A stretch of 64,000 nucleotides of DNA from Desulforamulus ferrireducens (GTDB lineage Bacteria > Bacillota > Desulfotomaculia > Desulfotomaculales > Desulfotomaculaceae), in contig NZ_CP019698.1 in NCBI RefSeq assembly GCF_002005145.1, positions 124,001 through 188,000 of the forward strand, given 5' to 3'. Positions 55,990 through 64,000 of the stretch are shown here, piece after piece (position 1 is the first letter of the stretch; every line of letters begins with the position of its first letter). A program made the position numbers and the translations under genes. Below the pieces are notes generated by a model. It had not been told where the DNA came from, did no database searches, and saw nothing but the letters and a program-made list of their open reading frames with translations.

Positions 55990-57108
55990 ATGAAAAAAGT
56001 TATCTCCGGGGTTATTACCGGCTGCTTAGTTTTGGGACTCACCACCGGTGCCTGGGCTGCTACCAATAATATTAACTTCCCCCTTGACACTTATAAATAT
56101 ATTGTGAACGGTCAGGAACGAGCTATGGATAGCGCTGCTTTCATTGAAGACGGCAGAACCTATGTCCCCTTTCGTTATCTGGGCTATAGCCTGGGGGCCG
56201 GTGAAGAAGATGTTTATTTTGACCAGGAGAGAAATGTTGCTGTCATTAAGCTAAATGGCCGCACCATTGAGGCCACCCTGGGGAGCCCGGTGCTTAAGGT
56301 GGATGGAGAAGATGTACAAATGGATGTGGCGCCCCTCTTGCGTCAGGGCAGGGTCTATCTGCCTGCTCGCTATATTGCCGAAGGGGCAGGTTATGACGTA
56401 ACCTTTGATGTTGTCACCAACAGTGTCTTACTCTCGCAAGAAGTGGCCCAGGATCAGGCCATAGTTTACACAAAGGAAATCAAGCAGGAAAACGATACAT
56501 TAATCGTAAATATGAAAATACCGGTTATTAATGGTTTGCGAAATACTGAGCTGCAGGAAACTCTCAATCAGCAATTCCTCTCACAAGCCCTGGAAGCCCA
56601 GGAAAACTATCAGCGTCGGGCCCAGGAGGATAAACTGACAGCGGCAGCAGAGGGTTATCCCTTTAGGACGCACTCCTTGTATAAGAGCTACGAAGCCATC
56701 ACTACCAAAGGAGTACTTTCCCTGGTGCTTTTAACCAGTGATTTTACCGGTGGCGCCCATGGCAGTAACTTTAGGGAAATTATCAATATCGATGTCCAAA
56801 ACGGCAGGTTATTAACTCTGTCAGATCTTTTTAAGGATAATGTTGATTACAAACAAATTATCAATCCCGAAATTACCAAACAAATCATTAGCAAAGAAGA
56901 AAATGAGGAGCAGTTCTTTTTCAAAGGAGAAGAAGGGTTTAAAACCATCGCTGATAACCAATCCTTCTATATTAAGGGAGATAATCTGGTAATTTGCTTT
57001 AATCAGTACGATATTGCGCCCTATGTCTCTGGTATGCCGGAATTTCCCATCCCCATTAGCTTATTAAAGCCTTATCTTAAGGAAGATATTTTGTCGTTAG
57101 TTCAGTAA
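55990..57108 (+). CDS. Exported stalk-domain protein with DUF3298-like C-terminus
   Basis: 372 residues. A signal peptide (MKKVISGVITGCLVLGLTTG AWA) is followed by a copper-amine-oxidase N-terminal type stalk domain: AFIEDGRTYVPFRYLGYSLG and LRQGRVYLPARYIAEGAGYD, residues about 35-155. A DUF4163/DUF3298-like module ends it (SDFTGGAHGSNFREIINIDV, LSDLFKDNVDYKQI, VICFNQYDIAPYVSGMPEF), as in RsiV or PdaC. It is probably an extracytoplasmic, cell-wall-associated protein; the activity is not evident. ACAAAGGAG precedes the ATG, and it is transcribed alone. Confidence 0.75.
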   Translation: MKKVISGVITGCLVLGLTTGAWAATNNINFPLDTYKYIVNGQERAMDSAAFIEDGRTYVPFRYLGYSLGAGEEDVYFDQERNVAVIKLNGRTIEATLGSPVLKVDGEDVQMDVAPLLRQGRVYLPARYIAEGAGYDVTFDVVTNSVLLSQEVAQDQAIVYTKEIKQENDTLIVNMKIPVINGLRNTELQETLNQQFLSQALEAQENYQRRAQEDKLTAAAEGYPFRTHSLYKSYEAITTKGVLSLVLLTSDFTGGAHGSNFREIINIDVQNGRLLTLSDLFKDNVDYKQIINPEITKQIISKEENEEQFFFKGEEGFKTIADNQSFYIKGDNLVICFNQYDIAPYVSGMPEFPIPISLLKPYLKEDILSLVQ

Positions 57109-57136
57109 GGTTTACTTCTATGATTGCCAAAGGGTA

Positions 57137-57174
57137 AAGGGATTCTCACCAATAAGGGTGGGAATCCCTTTACT
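57137..57174 (+). terminator. Terminator after the stalk-domain protein
   Basis: AAAGGGATTCTCACC pairs with GGTGGGAATCCCTTT, followed by ACTTTT. The stem resembles that of the terminator at 34003. Confidence 0.85.
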
Positions 57175-57299
57175 TTTAGGCAAATTGTCGAATGATTGTG
57201 GAAATATAATGGAGGATTACTTGAGATTATGACAAATTATTAGCAAAAATAAATCTATTGCTAGAGGGCTTTAGCGAGGGGTTAGGGGAGTGACCCAGG

Positions 57300-58181
57300 A
57301 TGAGTGAAGTACTAAAAAAGCAGTTGGGAGATACCTATTGTTTTTGTTCCCGTAGATTTCTAGAAGTCTCCATTGCCTACAGTTGTTCCCTGTTTTGCAT
57401 TGTTAAATCACGGTTTCCTATAGATATAGAACCAGGGCTACATGGTCACGAAAGCTATGAGTTTTTGCTTCCAATTACCACGATGCCCCAGGGTAAAATA
57501 GAAAAAGAGGTGTGGGATTTTCAACCAGGCAAGGTATATCCTTTTAGCTCCTGCCAAGTCCACGGAGTACATAAGCTAATGAAGGGCGTAGAACTGATGT
57601 CCATCATGGTGGAGCAAAATTTAATGGATGATTTAACCTATGCCATTATTGGTAAAACAGGTCTAACCATCAACAATAGTTCTTTTAACCTGTACCCAGA
57701 GCTAAAGCTATTAATTCGTAACTTTATCAAAGAATCCACCAACAAGCAAGCGGGGTATGATTTTGTACTGGAGAGTCTAAGGACGCAAATCCTGATCAAC
57801 CTTATTAGAAACATTAAGGGTCCCCTGGCTTCCCACCTGGAAAAAGGGCAAAATATCTTAAGCAATCATCATATTAACAGAGTTATCGAAATGATCAGGG
57901 CCTATTACAATCGGGATTTTACTCTGGATGATTTAGCCAGGGAAGCTAATTTAAGCCAATATCATTTTATTAGGGCATTTAAAAACCAAACAGGACAAAC
58001 ACCCCATGAATTTTTAATGAATATTAGAATTGAAAAGGCCAAGGAGTTAATGTCCAAGGATCTGAACATTACTGATATATGCTTACAATGTGGCTTTAAT
58101 AACCACAGTCATTTTACTACGGTATTTAAAAAGAAGGTGGGTTTAACCCCCACCCAATATCGAAAAGTATTACAGAGTTAA
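57300..58181 (+). CDS. AraC-family transcriptional regulator
   Basis: 293 residues. The N-terminal 180 residues are a cupin-like sensing part (PGLHGHESYEFLLPITTMPQ, FQPGKVYPFSSCQVHGVHKL). The C-terminal 100 residues hold two helix-turn-helix units: FTLDDLAREANLSQYHFIRA and LNITDICLQCGFNNHSHFTT with the family ending FKKKVGLTPTQYRKVL. It lies upstream of an alpha/beta hydrolase in the same direction, with a terminator between. Its regulon is unknown. Confidence 0.88.
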   Translation: MSEVLKKQLGDTYCFCSRRFLEVSIAYSCSLFCIVKSRFPIDIEPGLHGHESYEFLLPITTMPQGKIEKEVWDFQPGKVYPFSSCQVHGVHKLMKGVELMSIMVEQNLMDDLTYAIIGKTGLTINNSSFNLYPELKLLIRNFIKESTNKQAGYDFVLESLRTQILINLIRNIKGPLASHLEKGQNILSNHHINRVIEMIRAYYNRDFTLDDLAREANLSQYHFIRAFKNQTGQTPHEFLMNIRIEKAKELMSKDLNITDICLQCGFNNHSHFTTVFKKKVGLTPTQYRKVLQS

Positions 58182-58208
58182 TTAACTCGATGATTTCCCT
58201 TAAGATAA

Positions 58209-58236
58209 ACATGGTTCTGCCGTGTTTATTTTTTTG
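58209..58236 (+). terminator. Terminator after the AraC-type gene
   Basis: AAACATGG pairs with CCGTGTTT (one G-U), followed by ATTTTTTTG. Confidence 0.7.
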
Positions 58237-58350
58237 TTGCCTAATATCTCTATGGAGCAACAGCCCCGGAAATATTTTGGCTGGATTTTATTAGCGAGGT
58301 TATATACTATTAAGAAAACCTTGTTCCGGCGGGGAGAGGAGGGAATCATC

Positions 58351-59262
58351 ATGTTGAGTGCCTTTGATTACCAGGGCAAATATGTTGAGGTAGCAGGCTA
58401 TCGGTTACATTACCTGGATGAAGGTTCGGGAGAAACCCTGTTGTTTTTACATGGCAACCCCACCTGGTGTTATCTATATCGTCATCTCATTGGCGAACTA
58501 AGGAAAAATTATCGTTGCATTGCCCTTGATTTTTTAGGCTTTGGTCTTTCGGAAAAACCTGTTGAAGCTGATTACAGCCTGTCAAAGCAAATAGACCGAC
58601 TGGCCATATTTATCGAAAAATTGAACCTGAGCAATATTACTTTATGTTTGCATGATATCGGAGGTATTGTGGGATTGGCTTGGGCTGCAGAACATAAAAG
58701 CCTGGTCAAGGGGCTTATCATTATGAACACGGTTAGTTGTGTGCCAGAGGTCTTTGGCCAGGGGCGCTATCTGCCGCCTTGGTCCTACCTTGCTCTATGG
58801 CCCTTACGCCTGCCCCTGCTGGGGGAAATCCTGGTGCAGGGTTTAAATCTGCTGCAGAGAGTGGTTATGCCCTTAGCTTTTAAAGACAGGAGTAAATTTA
58901 ATCAGCAAGTTCGCCAGGGTTATGGCTATCCCTATGGAACTTGGGCCAAGCGCTATGGGCAACTGTGTACCGTCAAACAAATCCCTATTTTAAAATCTGA
59001 CCCGGCGTACCAGCTAATTTTAAAAACCGGTCAAAGGTTAGTTGGTTGGCCAGTTCCTACCCAAATTATCTGGGGCCTGCGAGACCCCTCCTCTCCCAGG
59101 CACCTGATTCCCAACACCGAACGACTCTTTCCTAATCATCGTAAGTCTTTACTGCTGCCAGAGGCAGGACACTTTCTCCCCGAGGAACAACCAGAGGCAG
59201 TTACCAAGAAAATTAAAGAATTTCTCAGTTCAATTGGTCATGAGCAACAGGAACACCATTAA
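58351..59262 (+). CDS. Alpha/beta hydrolase, haloalkane dehalogenase-like
   Basis: 303 residues from the ATG at 58351, after GAGGAGGG; a longer reading from 58222 crosses the preceding terminator. The oxyanion motif is LFLHGNPTWCYLYRH, the nucleophile is D102 in CLHDIGGIVGLAW (Asp in place of Ser, as in haloalkane dehalogenases and epoxide hydrolases), then a cap domain and a final histidine in EAGHFLPEEQPEA. The HGNPTW and HDxGG pattern favours the dehalogenase group; the substrate is unverified. Its last 33 bp overlap the end of the convergent gene below. Confidence 0.8.
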   Translation: MLSAFDYQGKYVEVAGYRLHYLDEGSGETLLFLHGNPTWCYLYRHLIGELRKNYRCIALDFLGFGLSEKPVEADYSLSKQIDRLAIFIEKLNLSNITLCLHDIGGIVGLAWAAEHKSLVKGLIIMNTVSCVPEVFGQGRYLPPWSYLALWPLRLPLLGEILVQGLNLLQRVVMPLAFKDRSKFNQQVRQGYGYPYGTWAKRYGQLCTVKQIPILKSDPAYQLILKTGQRLVGWPVPTQIIWGLRDPSSPRHLIPNTERLFPNHRKSLLLPEAGHFLPEEQPEAVTKKIKEFLSSIGHEQQEHH

Positions 59263-61704
59263 ACCATAACTGGCAGCAGCCAAGGGATAAGCCAATGATG
59301 GGGATACCTTGACTTTACTGTTTTTATAAACCTTAAACAGACATAGTAAACTACCTGCCAGCCCGGCGGTAAGTACAAATAGCTGGATCAGAGTGGAGAG
59401 ATCAAGCAGGGGAATACTCTCCCCTGGGCCAGAGATTCTAATTAGTTGGTATAAATGCAGGCTGGTATTATGATCCAATTGGTAGGCCAGGTGCCCACCG
59501 GCAATTAAGGGAATAAAAGCAAAGAAGAGTCGCACATAGGGCACCATTTTTTTGGCGGAGGGGGATTTAGCCTGAAACCGCAGGCTAAAGTAAATAATAA
59601 CTAGGAAGAGCAGCCAGTAAATAACATTAAAGATTAACCCCCATTTGGTAGGGAAAATTGCTTGGATCATATGCAGTGTAAAAAAGGGCAGCAGCATCAA
59701 CCCAAAGGCAGCTACCACTGCGGCCATACCCCAGTGAACGTTGACCAGAGACCATATTTCCCTGGCCGGTGGACGGAGACTTAGTTTCACCGCATTATTG
59801 GGGCAATTTTTAAAACACCGGAAACAAAGCTTGCAATTAATGCTGCTATCGATATACATGACATGCTGGGTTAAGGGACAACCGGGCAGGCGTCCTCCCT
59901 TATAACAGTTATAGGTTTGACACTTATTTTGACACACCTCGGTATTGGCACGTAATTCCACCGGTGATAGGGTTGAGCAAACGGCAATTACCGCCCCCAG
60001 GGGACACATATATTTGCACCAGGCATCTCCTTTAAAAAGAACCGCAGCAACAATGGCTAAAACTGTGAGGGAGAGAAAGAGCAGTCCGGTGAGCAAGGGT
60101 GAAGTCCGCAGGGAAAAGATCTCTTCAAACCAAAAAATCAAACTATATAAGAAAATCACCGTGACATAATAGTATTTACTAATAAAGGACACGGGTTTAT
60201 TTAAACATACCAGCCTTTGGCAAAGGTTGGCCAGGAAAGAAAAGGGGCAAATGGAACAGGCCATACGGCCAAAGAAGATAGAGGTTAAGATGATTACTGG
60301 CCCAACATAAAACCAGACCAGGGAATTAAGCTGGCTGGCAGTTTCCCTGGGGGCCCAGAAACAGCCGGCCATAATCAAGAGAAACAAACAGCTTACCAGA
60401 AACTGCACACTAACCGGCCAGGTTCCCGAATAGATTAGTTTTTTCACTGATTGCCAGCGGAACAGGTCATAGCCGGGGAGGTTCTGGTTGATTTCACCAA
60501 TAATAATGGCTTCCGCATCAATTTTATTTTGATCCGAAAGTGCCAGGGCCCGGTCGATAATCCCGGCCAATTCCTTAATATTCCCTTGCCGATAATCATG
60601 GGAGAGCAGTTTTTCAAAGGCATCGTTGGTCAGATAAGCTTTCTTCTTACTGCCATATTTTTTTTGCTTTTCGGCCAGAAAATGATCCACCAAATCGGGA
60701 ATATCTCTTTTTCTCTCCCGCAGGGGCTTTAGATAAATGGCATTGAGAAAAAGAGCCTGGCAATCAATAGCCGGAAATCTCCGGGCCATGTATTCCTGGG
60801 GGTTTTTTAAGGTGGTGGCCAGGATTAGCCGCACCTCCCGGGAGGTTTCCAGATAATGAATCACCCGTAAAAAGGCATTGTCGGTTAGCGACTCCACATT
60901 ATTGAGCATCAGGGTGCCGCCCCGGGCTAACTCCAAAAAACCAAACCTCACCGGGGCAGTATCTGCCGTGTTGCTGCCGAATATCTTAACTGCTTGATCG
61001 TCCTCCACCAGTTCCTCACACTCAACCACAATAAAGGGCTGTTGTTTATTGGGACCCTGCCTATGGATGGTGTTGGCCACTAATATTTTACCGGTACCTT
61101 CCTCACCAATAATAAACACTGGTTCCAAGTCACGGGCTCGTTCATTTATTTGATGGCGTAAGGCTTTAATAAACCTACTTTTACCCACCAATTTTTTTAG
61201 GGAGTATTTGGACTCGGTAATAAACTTGGCCAGGGCCAATTCTTTATTTTTTCCCTGCATAATTTCCTGATTTATTCTTTTAATCTCTGAGGAAAGGGCC
61301 GCTACCACCTTTTTATTAAGCTGGGGAGTGAGGCTAATTAGTTGCTGGAACTGGTCTTTGTCGAAAAGCAGTAGTTGACTCTTCTTCAGTGCGGTAATGT
61401 TAATCAGGGAGGGTTCCCCGGTTAAGAGGCAGACCTCTCCATAGTAATCGCCAGGGGATAAAGTTTGGGCTATCTTTTTATCGATATCAAGCTCAGTGGA
61501 AAGCTCTAACTTGCCAGTGCAAAGGATAAAGAAATAATTAATGGTCTCTCCTTGCTTTACCACTGGCTCATCAGCCCGAAAGGTTTTCAGAGTACCCAGT
61601 TGTATAATTTGGTTCAGGTATTCCTGGCTAAGGTGACTAAACATGGGGTGTCTTTGCAAAAGGGTGTAAATATTACTCTTGGTACAGGTCTGTACTGCAG
61701 CCAT
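59230..61704 (-). CDS. Fusion of Crp-type sensor, degenerate NtrC-type AAA+ and membrane polyferredoxin
   Basis: 824 residues from the ATG at 61704, after GGGGGTGG. Residues about 15-125 are a cyclic-nucleotide-binding/Crp-type domain (PGDYYGEVCLLTGEPSLINI). About 175-410 resembles the sigma54-activator AAA+ fold: a changed Walker A GEEGTGK, no GAFTGA loop (SNTADTAPVR there), GGTLMLNNVE where Walker B usually reads FLDE, and PLRERKRDIP. Instead of a DNA-binding helix-turn-helix, several membrane helices follow from about 423, with CSICP, CKYMCPLGA and CKLCFRCFKNCPNN near 620 as in NapH/CcoG-type ferredoxins. It probably links redox sensing to membrane electron transfer. Confidence 0.85.
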   Translation of the reverse strand: MAAVQTCTKSNIYTLLQRHPMFSHLSQEYLNQIIQLGTLKTFRADEPVVKQGETINYFFILCTGKLELSTELDIDKKIAQTLSPGDYYGEVCLLTGEPSLINITALKKSQLLLFDKDQFQQLISLTPQLNKKVVAALSSEIKRINQEIMQGKNKELALAKFITESKYSLKKLVGKSRFIKALRHQINERARDLEPVFIIGEEGTGKILVANTIHRQGPNKQQPFIVVECEELVEDDQAVKIFGSNTADTAPVRFGFLELARGGTLMLNNVESLTDNAFLRVIHYLETSREVRLILATTLKNPQEYMARRFPAIDCQALFLNAIYLKPLRERKRDIPDLVDHFLAEKQKKYGSKKKAYLTNDAFEKLLSHDYRQGNIKELAGIIDRALALSDQNKIDAEAIIIGEINQNLPGYDLFRWQSVKKLIYSGTWPVSVQFLVSCLFLLIMAGCFWAPRETASQLNSLVWFYVGPVIILTSIFFGRMACSICPFSFLANLCQRLVCLNKPVSFISKYYYVTVIFLYSLIFWFEEIFSLRTSPLLTGLLFLSLTVLAIVAAVLFKGDAWCKYMCPLGAVIAVCSTLSPVELRANTEVCQNKCQTYNCYKGGRLPGCPLTQHVMYIDSSINCKLCFRCFKNCPNNAVKLSLRPPAREIWSLVNVHWGMAAVVAAFGLMLLPFFTLHMIQAIFPTKWGLIFNVIYWLLFLVIIYFSLRFQAKSPSAKKMVPYVRLFFAFIPLIAGGHLAYQLDHNTSLHLYQLIRISGPGESIPLLDLSTLIQLFVLTAGLAGSLLCLFKVYKNSKVKVSPSLAYPLAAASYGLMVFLLLMTN

Positions 61705-61825
61705 TAACCCACCCCCTTTATACAATAGTTCTGGCGTTAAATTTAATATATTTTACACTAAATGCATAATTTGTGTGGTAAAATTTAGATTTTTTTCGTT
61801 CCATTGATTTTGTCCAGGTTGGTTA

Positions 61826-63298
61826 TCATTTAGTGATATAAGCCACCCGCCCGTAGTCGCTCCAATCTACATGATAACCGAAGCCGGTAAATACCGCCCT
61901 CAGGGGAAGATAGGTTCTGCCCTCTACCATTACCGCAGCCGTATCCATGGGCACTATCCGACCGTTGACACTAAGATCGCTTTGGCCGATGGTTATTTTC
62001 ACCACGTCACCATCCTTGACAGCCGTAATGGTTTTTGTTTTCCCGTCATAGGTTACCACTGCACCTATGGTTTCCAGAGGTTTCCGCACAGGCACCAGGA
62101 TGCGGCCCGCTTCGTCAATGAAGGGCCTGCCGTCTGCAACGCTAAGCCAAAGGGGTTGCTGATGGATGACCAGAAGAATATTATTCTCACATACCTCCCT
62201 GAGATTTTGGCCTGGTCCGACCTGTTCTGTTAACTTGCCCACAGTTTGTCCGATCATAGCTATGGCGCTGGTTTCGTCCTTGGTGTCTTCATTAATGTCA
62301 AAGATCATTACCCCGCCGGCCTTGCGCATGGCCAGCAAGGTCTTTTCCCGCAGGGTGGGCAGTCCGTTATAATAGGACTCCAGCGGTTGGGTGGCCACAT
62401 AGTCCCGGTAGGCATTTTCCCGGTCCAGCGCAATTAATTCTCGATACTGCAACCAGCTTGGGCGCGCATAAAGGGGCATACCCAACACAATTTTTTCCGG
62501 GGCAAGACCACGATTGAGCCAGTAGTCGACGGACAGATCTCCGAAGAAAATGGGGCTGTGGTGTACATCGCTTTGCAGGTCGTAACACATGAGGTTGATA
62601 AAATCCAGAGCTTCCGCCGCTTGATCCGTAATGGCGGCAATGGCTTCCCACCCATTAAGAGGGTCTCTGGTGCCGTTTACGGAAGCCGACAAGCCCATGC
62701 CCTGCGCTGCCAGTTTGGCTTTCAGCAGCAACACTGTCTGTTCATGGCTCTCTGAACTGGTATATGTAGGAGATTCCCAATCCAGGTCATAACCGTCGAT
62801 ATTATACTCCTGGGCATAATCCACCAGACCCTGAGTAAATTTTTCCAGCAGTTCCGGGTCAGCTGCTATCCTTTCAAAGTTGTTCACCACTGGTTCGCCT
62901 TGATGGGTATAGCCGCCCACGGCAACAAAAATCTTTACCCCCGCAGCGTGGCCTTTCTCCACCAACTCCCGCAGTTTATCCGGCTTTGCCAGGGGAATAA
63001 AGCTCCCATCGGCCTGGGGAATCAAAAAGCCATAGATAATGTGGGTGTATACCGGCAGTTGTAGATCAGCCACCGGTTGGTCAAACAAATCCCCGGAATA
63101 ATAGCCCACCACGCGAAAACCGTGATATTTTTCCAGGCTGCCCTTGGCCTGCTTGTGTGGTTGGGCCGTCTGAGCTTGAGCTGCTGTGCTCCCGAAAGCC
63201 GTAAGAGTTAAAGTAACAGCCCAAAACAGCACCAGCATAATATGGCCGCAACTTTTAAGGTTTCTCAGAACCCCTTTTCCCTTGCTATTTTTATCCAT
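61826..63298 (-). CDS. Exported GH18-type glycosidase with C-terminal stalk domain
   Basis: 490 residues. A signal segment (VLFWAVTLTLTAFGSTAAQA) follows a charged N-terminus. The glycoside hydrolase 18 barrel spans about 58-345, with the catalytic DGYDLDWE (D168, D171, D173, E175), VVGYYSGD, KIFVAVGGY and the MCYDLQ strand. The C-terminal 110 residues are a copper-amine-oxidase N-terminal type stalk domain (GRPFIDEAGRILVPVRKPLE, MVEGRTYLPLRAVFTGFGYH). GH18 enzymes of this kind often act on peptidoglycan or spore cortex; chitin is possible. GAGAGGGAG precedes the ATG. Confidence 0.88.
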   Translation of the reverse strand: MDKNSKGKGVLRNLKSCGHIMLVLFWAVTLTLTAFGSTAAQAQTAQPHKQAKGSLEKYHGFRVVGYYSGDLFDQPVADLQLPVYTHIIYGFLIPQADGSFIPLAKPDKLRELVEKGHAAGVKIFVAVGGYTHQGEPVVNNFERIAADPELLEKFTQGLVDYAQEYNIDGYDLDWESPTYTSSESHEQTVLLLKAKLAAQGMGLSASVNGTRDPLNGWEAIAAITDQAAEALDFINLMCYDLQSDVHHSPIFFGDLSVDYWLNRGLAPEKIVLGMPLYARPSWLQYRELIALDRENAYRDYVATQPLESYYNGLPTLREKTLLAMRKAGGVMIFDINEDTKDETSAIAMIGQTVGKLTEQVGPGQNLREVCENNILLVIHQQPLWLSVADGRPFIDEAGRILVPVRKPLETIGAVVTYDGKTKTITAVKDGDVVKITIGQSDLSVNGRIVPMDTAAVMVEGRTYLPLRAVFTGFGYHVDWSDYGRVAYITK

Positions 63299-63331
63299 AC
63301 TCCCTCTCCTCTCCCTAAGTAGCTTAAAACA

Positions 63332-63363
63332 AAAGGGCCGCTCCTCTCGGAGGGCGGCCCTTC
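63332..63363 (-). terminator. Hairpin between the last two minus-strand genes
   Basis: AAGGGCCGC with GCGGCCCTT and an inner TCC/GGA form a strong GC-rich stem; on the minus strand it is followed by TTTTG, so it ends the upstream gene. Confidence 0.8.
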
Positions 63364-63366
63364 AAA

Positions 63367-64000
63367 TTATTGCTCACTTACCTTGTCTCGATACTGTTTA
63401 ACCTCATCGGTTAACACATAGTTATTTTTAGCCAGTAGATCCAGGTAACCGCTCAACATCTTTAAATATTCACTATGACGGGGGTTTTTCACCGCAGCTA
63501 GATAGCTTTTCTTTGCTTCAGGGTCAATGGTATTTGTTTCATAGCTAAAAAGTGGGGTGTTGTTTAAGCCATATAGGGTATATACCACATATTGCTGGTA
63601 CAGCTTCTTTACTTCTGCCGCTTTAACAGAATCCTTGTGAGTGGTCAGAAATTTTTCTTGGTTTTGTGCTCTCTTGAGCACCTCATCCCAACTGATAACA
63701 AGGGCTGCATCCTTAGCCGGAACCTGCTGTGATTCCACAGACATGATTTCAATATAGTCCTTTCTGTCGGCTGTCACATAGGGGCTAAATTTTTCATAAA
63801 ACTCGTAGTCTATGATGGGAAAAAAAGTTCCTTCGGCAGTTTCCACTTTATAACCGTTCTTTGTTACCTTTTCTAAAAAGGTTTTTAATTCTGCATCCTG
63901 AATGGCGGACGGATCAGTTATCCCTTGATAATTGTTGGCCTGGTAGTGGTTGGCCAGTTTACTTTGCCAAGCACCCTCCATAAACAGAGCTTCAAACTGC
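63367..64000 (-). CDS. Hypothetical protein, 5' end outside the window
   Basis: At least 211 residues. The frame continues past the window edge: QFEALF precedes the internal methionine at 63981, so the start is not here. The sequence is rich in helices and charged residues (FLEKVTKNGYKVETAEGTFF, YVTADRKDYIEIMSVESQQV, LKMLSGYLDLLAKNNYVLTD). I recognise no family. It precedes the GH18 gene in the same direction but a terminator separates them. It could be a secreted protein like its neighbour; the N-terminus needed to judge that is missing. Confidence 0.6.
   Translation of the reverse strand, partial: QFEALFMEGAWQSKLANHYQANNYQGITDPSAIQDAELKTFLEKVTKNGYKVETAEGTFFPIIDYEFYEKFSPYVTADRKDYIEIMSVESQQVPAKDAALVISWDEVLKRAQNQEKFLTTHKDSVKAAEVKKLYQQYVVYTLYGLNNTPLFSYETNTIDPEAKKSYLAAVKNPRHSEYLKMLSGYLDLLAKNNYVLTDEVKQYRDKVSEQ

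Noticed and set aside
58222-58350. Longer N-terminus of the alpha/beta hydrolase
   Set aside because: It would read through the terminator after the AraC-type gene; the ATG at 58351 has a GAGGAGGG site.

Overview
The window begins inside dnaA and runs through the replication-origin neighbourhood of a low-to-mid GC, spore-forming anaerobic Firmicute. The order dnaA-dnaN-S4 protein-recF-remB-gyrB-gyrA followed by an rRNA operon, a pyruvate:ferredoxin oxidoreductase, a Spo0E-like peptide and an extended 5' hairpin in the 16S gene all suggest a sulfate-reducing Peptococcaceae member of the Desulfotomaculum/Desulforamulus type. That assignment comes from recognition of gene order and sequence style, not from a database search.

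Layout. 1-7950: DNA replication and topology genes, with a candidate DNA-unwinding element between dnaA and dnaN. 7955-13935: an rRNA operon (16S, tRNA-Ile, tRNA-Ala, 23S, 5S) with tandem promoters. Its 16S and 23S genes each carry a long hairpin insertion built from degenerate TTCGA repeats. 14080-17020: an RMD1/DUF155 protein, an HD-GYP protein and two small membrane proteins. 17060-21960: a serine block consisting of a T-box leader, a class V aminotransferase, serA, serS and two tRNA-Ser genes. 22000-28120: a MazF-like protein, a CBS membrane protein, three tRNA-Arg genes, GGCC-type repeats and carB on the minus strand.

28200-42000 is a mobile-element region. It holds an IS256-type element, tadA with tRNA-Ser(CGA), an IS21 element inside the remains of an element integrated at that tRNA, a Spo0E-like gene and an apparently ORF-deleted group II intron. 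Next comes an IS1182-like element that was itself interrupted by an IS3-family element and by a 343-bp inverted-repeat element. A truncated chemoreceptor, an IS30 element, a small repeat protein and an IS1380 element follow. In both nested insertions I can read target duplications whose removal restores the host transposase frame.

42370-64000 returns to chromosomal genes: rtcB, an MrfA-like helicase, a metallo-beta-lactamase/rhodanese protein, a PAS histidine kinase, a cupin regulator with an acyl-CoA synthetase, pyruvate:ferredoxin oxidoreductase, two stalk-domain exported proteins (one a GH18 glycosidase), an AraC regulator and an alpha/beta hydrolase. It also contains an unusual fusion of a Crp-type sensor domain, a degenerate sigma54-activator AAA+ domain and a membrane polyferredoxin. 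The last gene runs off the window.

CDS starts were moved from the longest possible ORF to the nearest well-spaced ribosome binding site where one is visible. No similarity search or folding program was run. Family names rest on motifs I can see, and RNA structures were checked by hand complementarity only.
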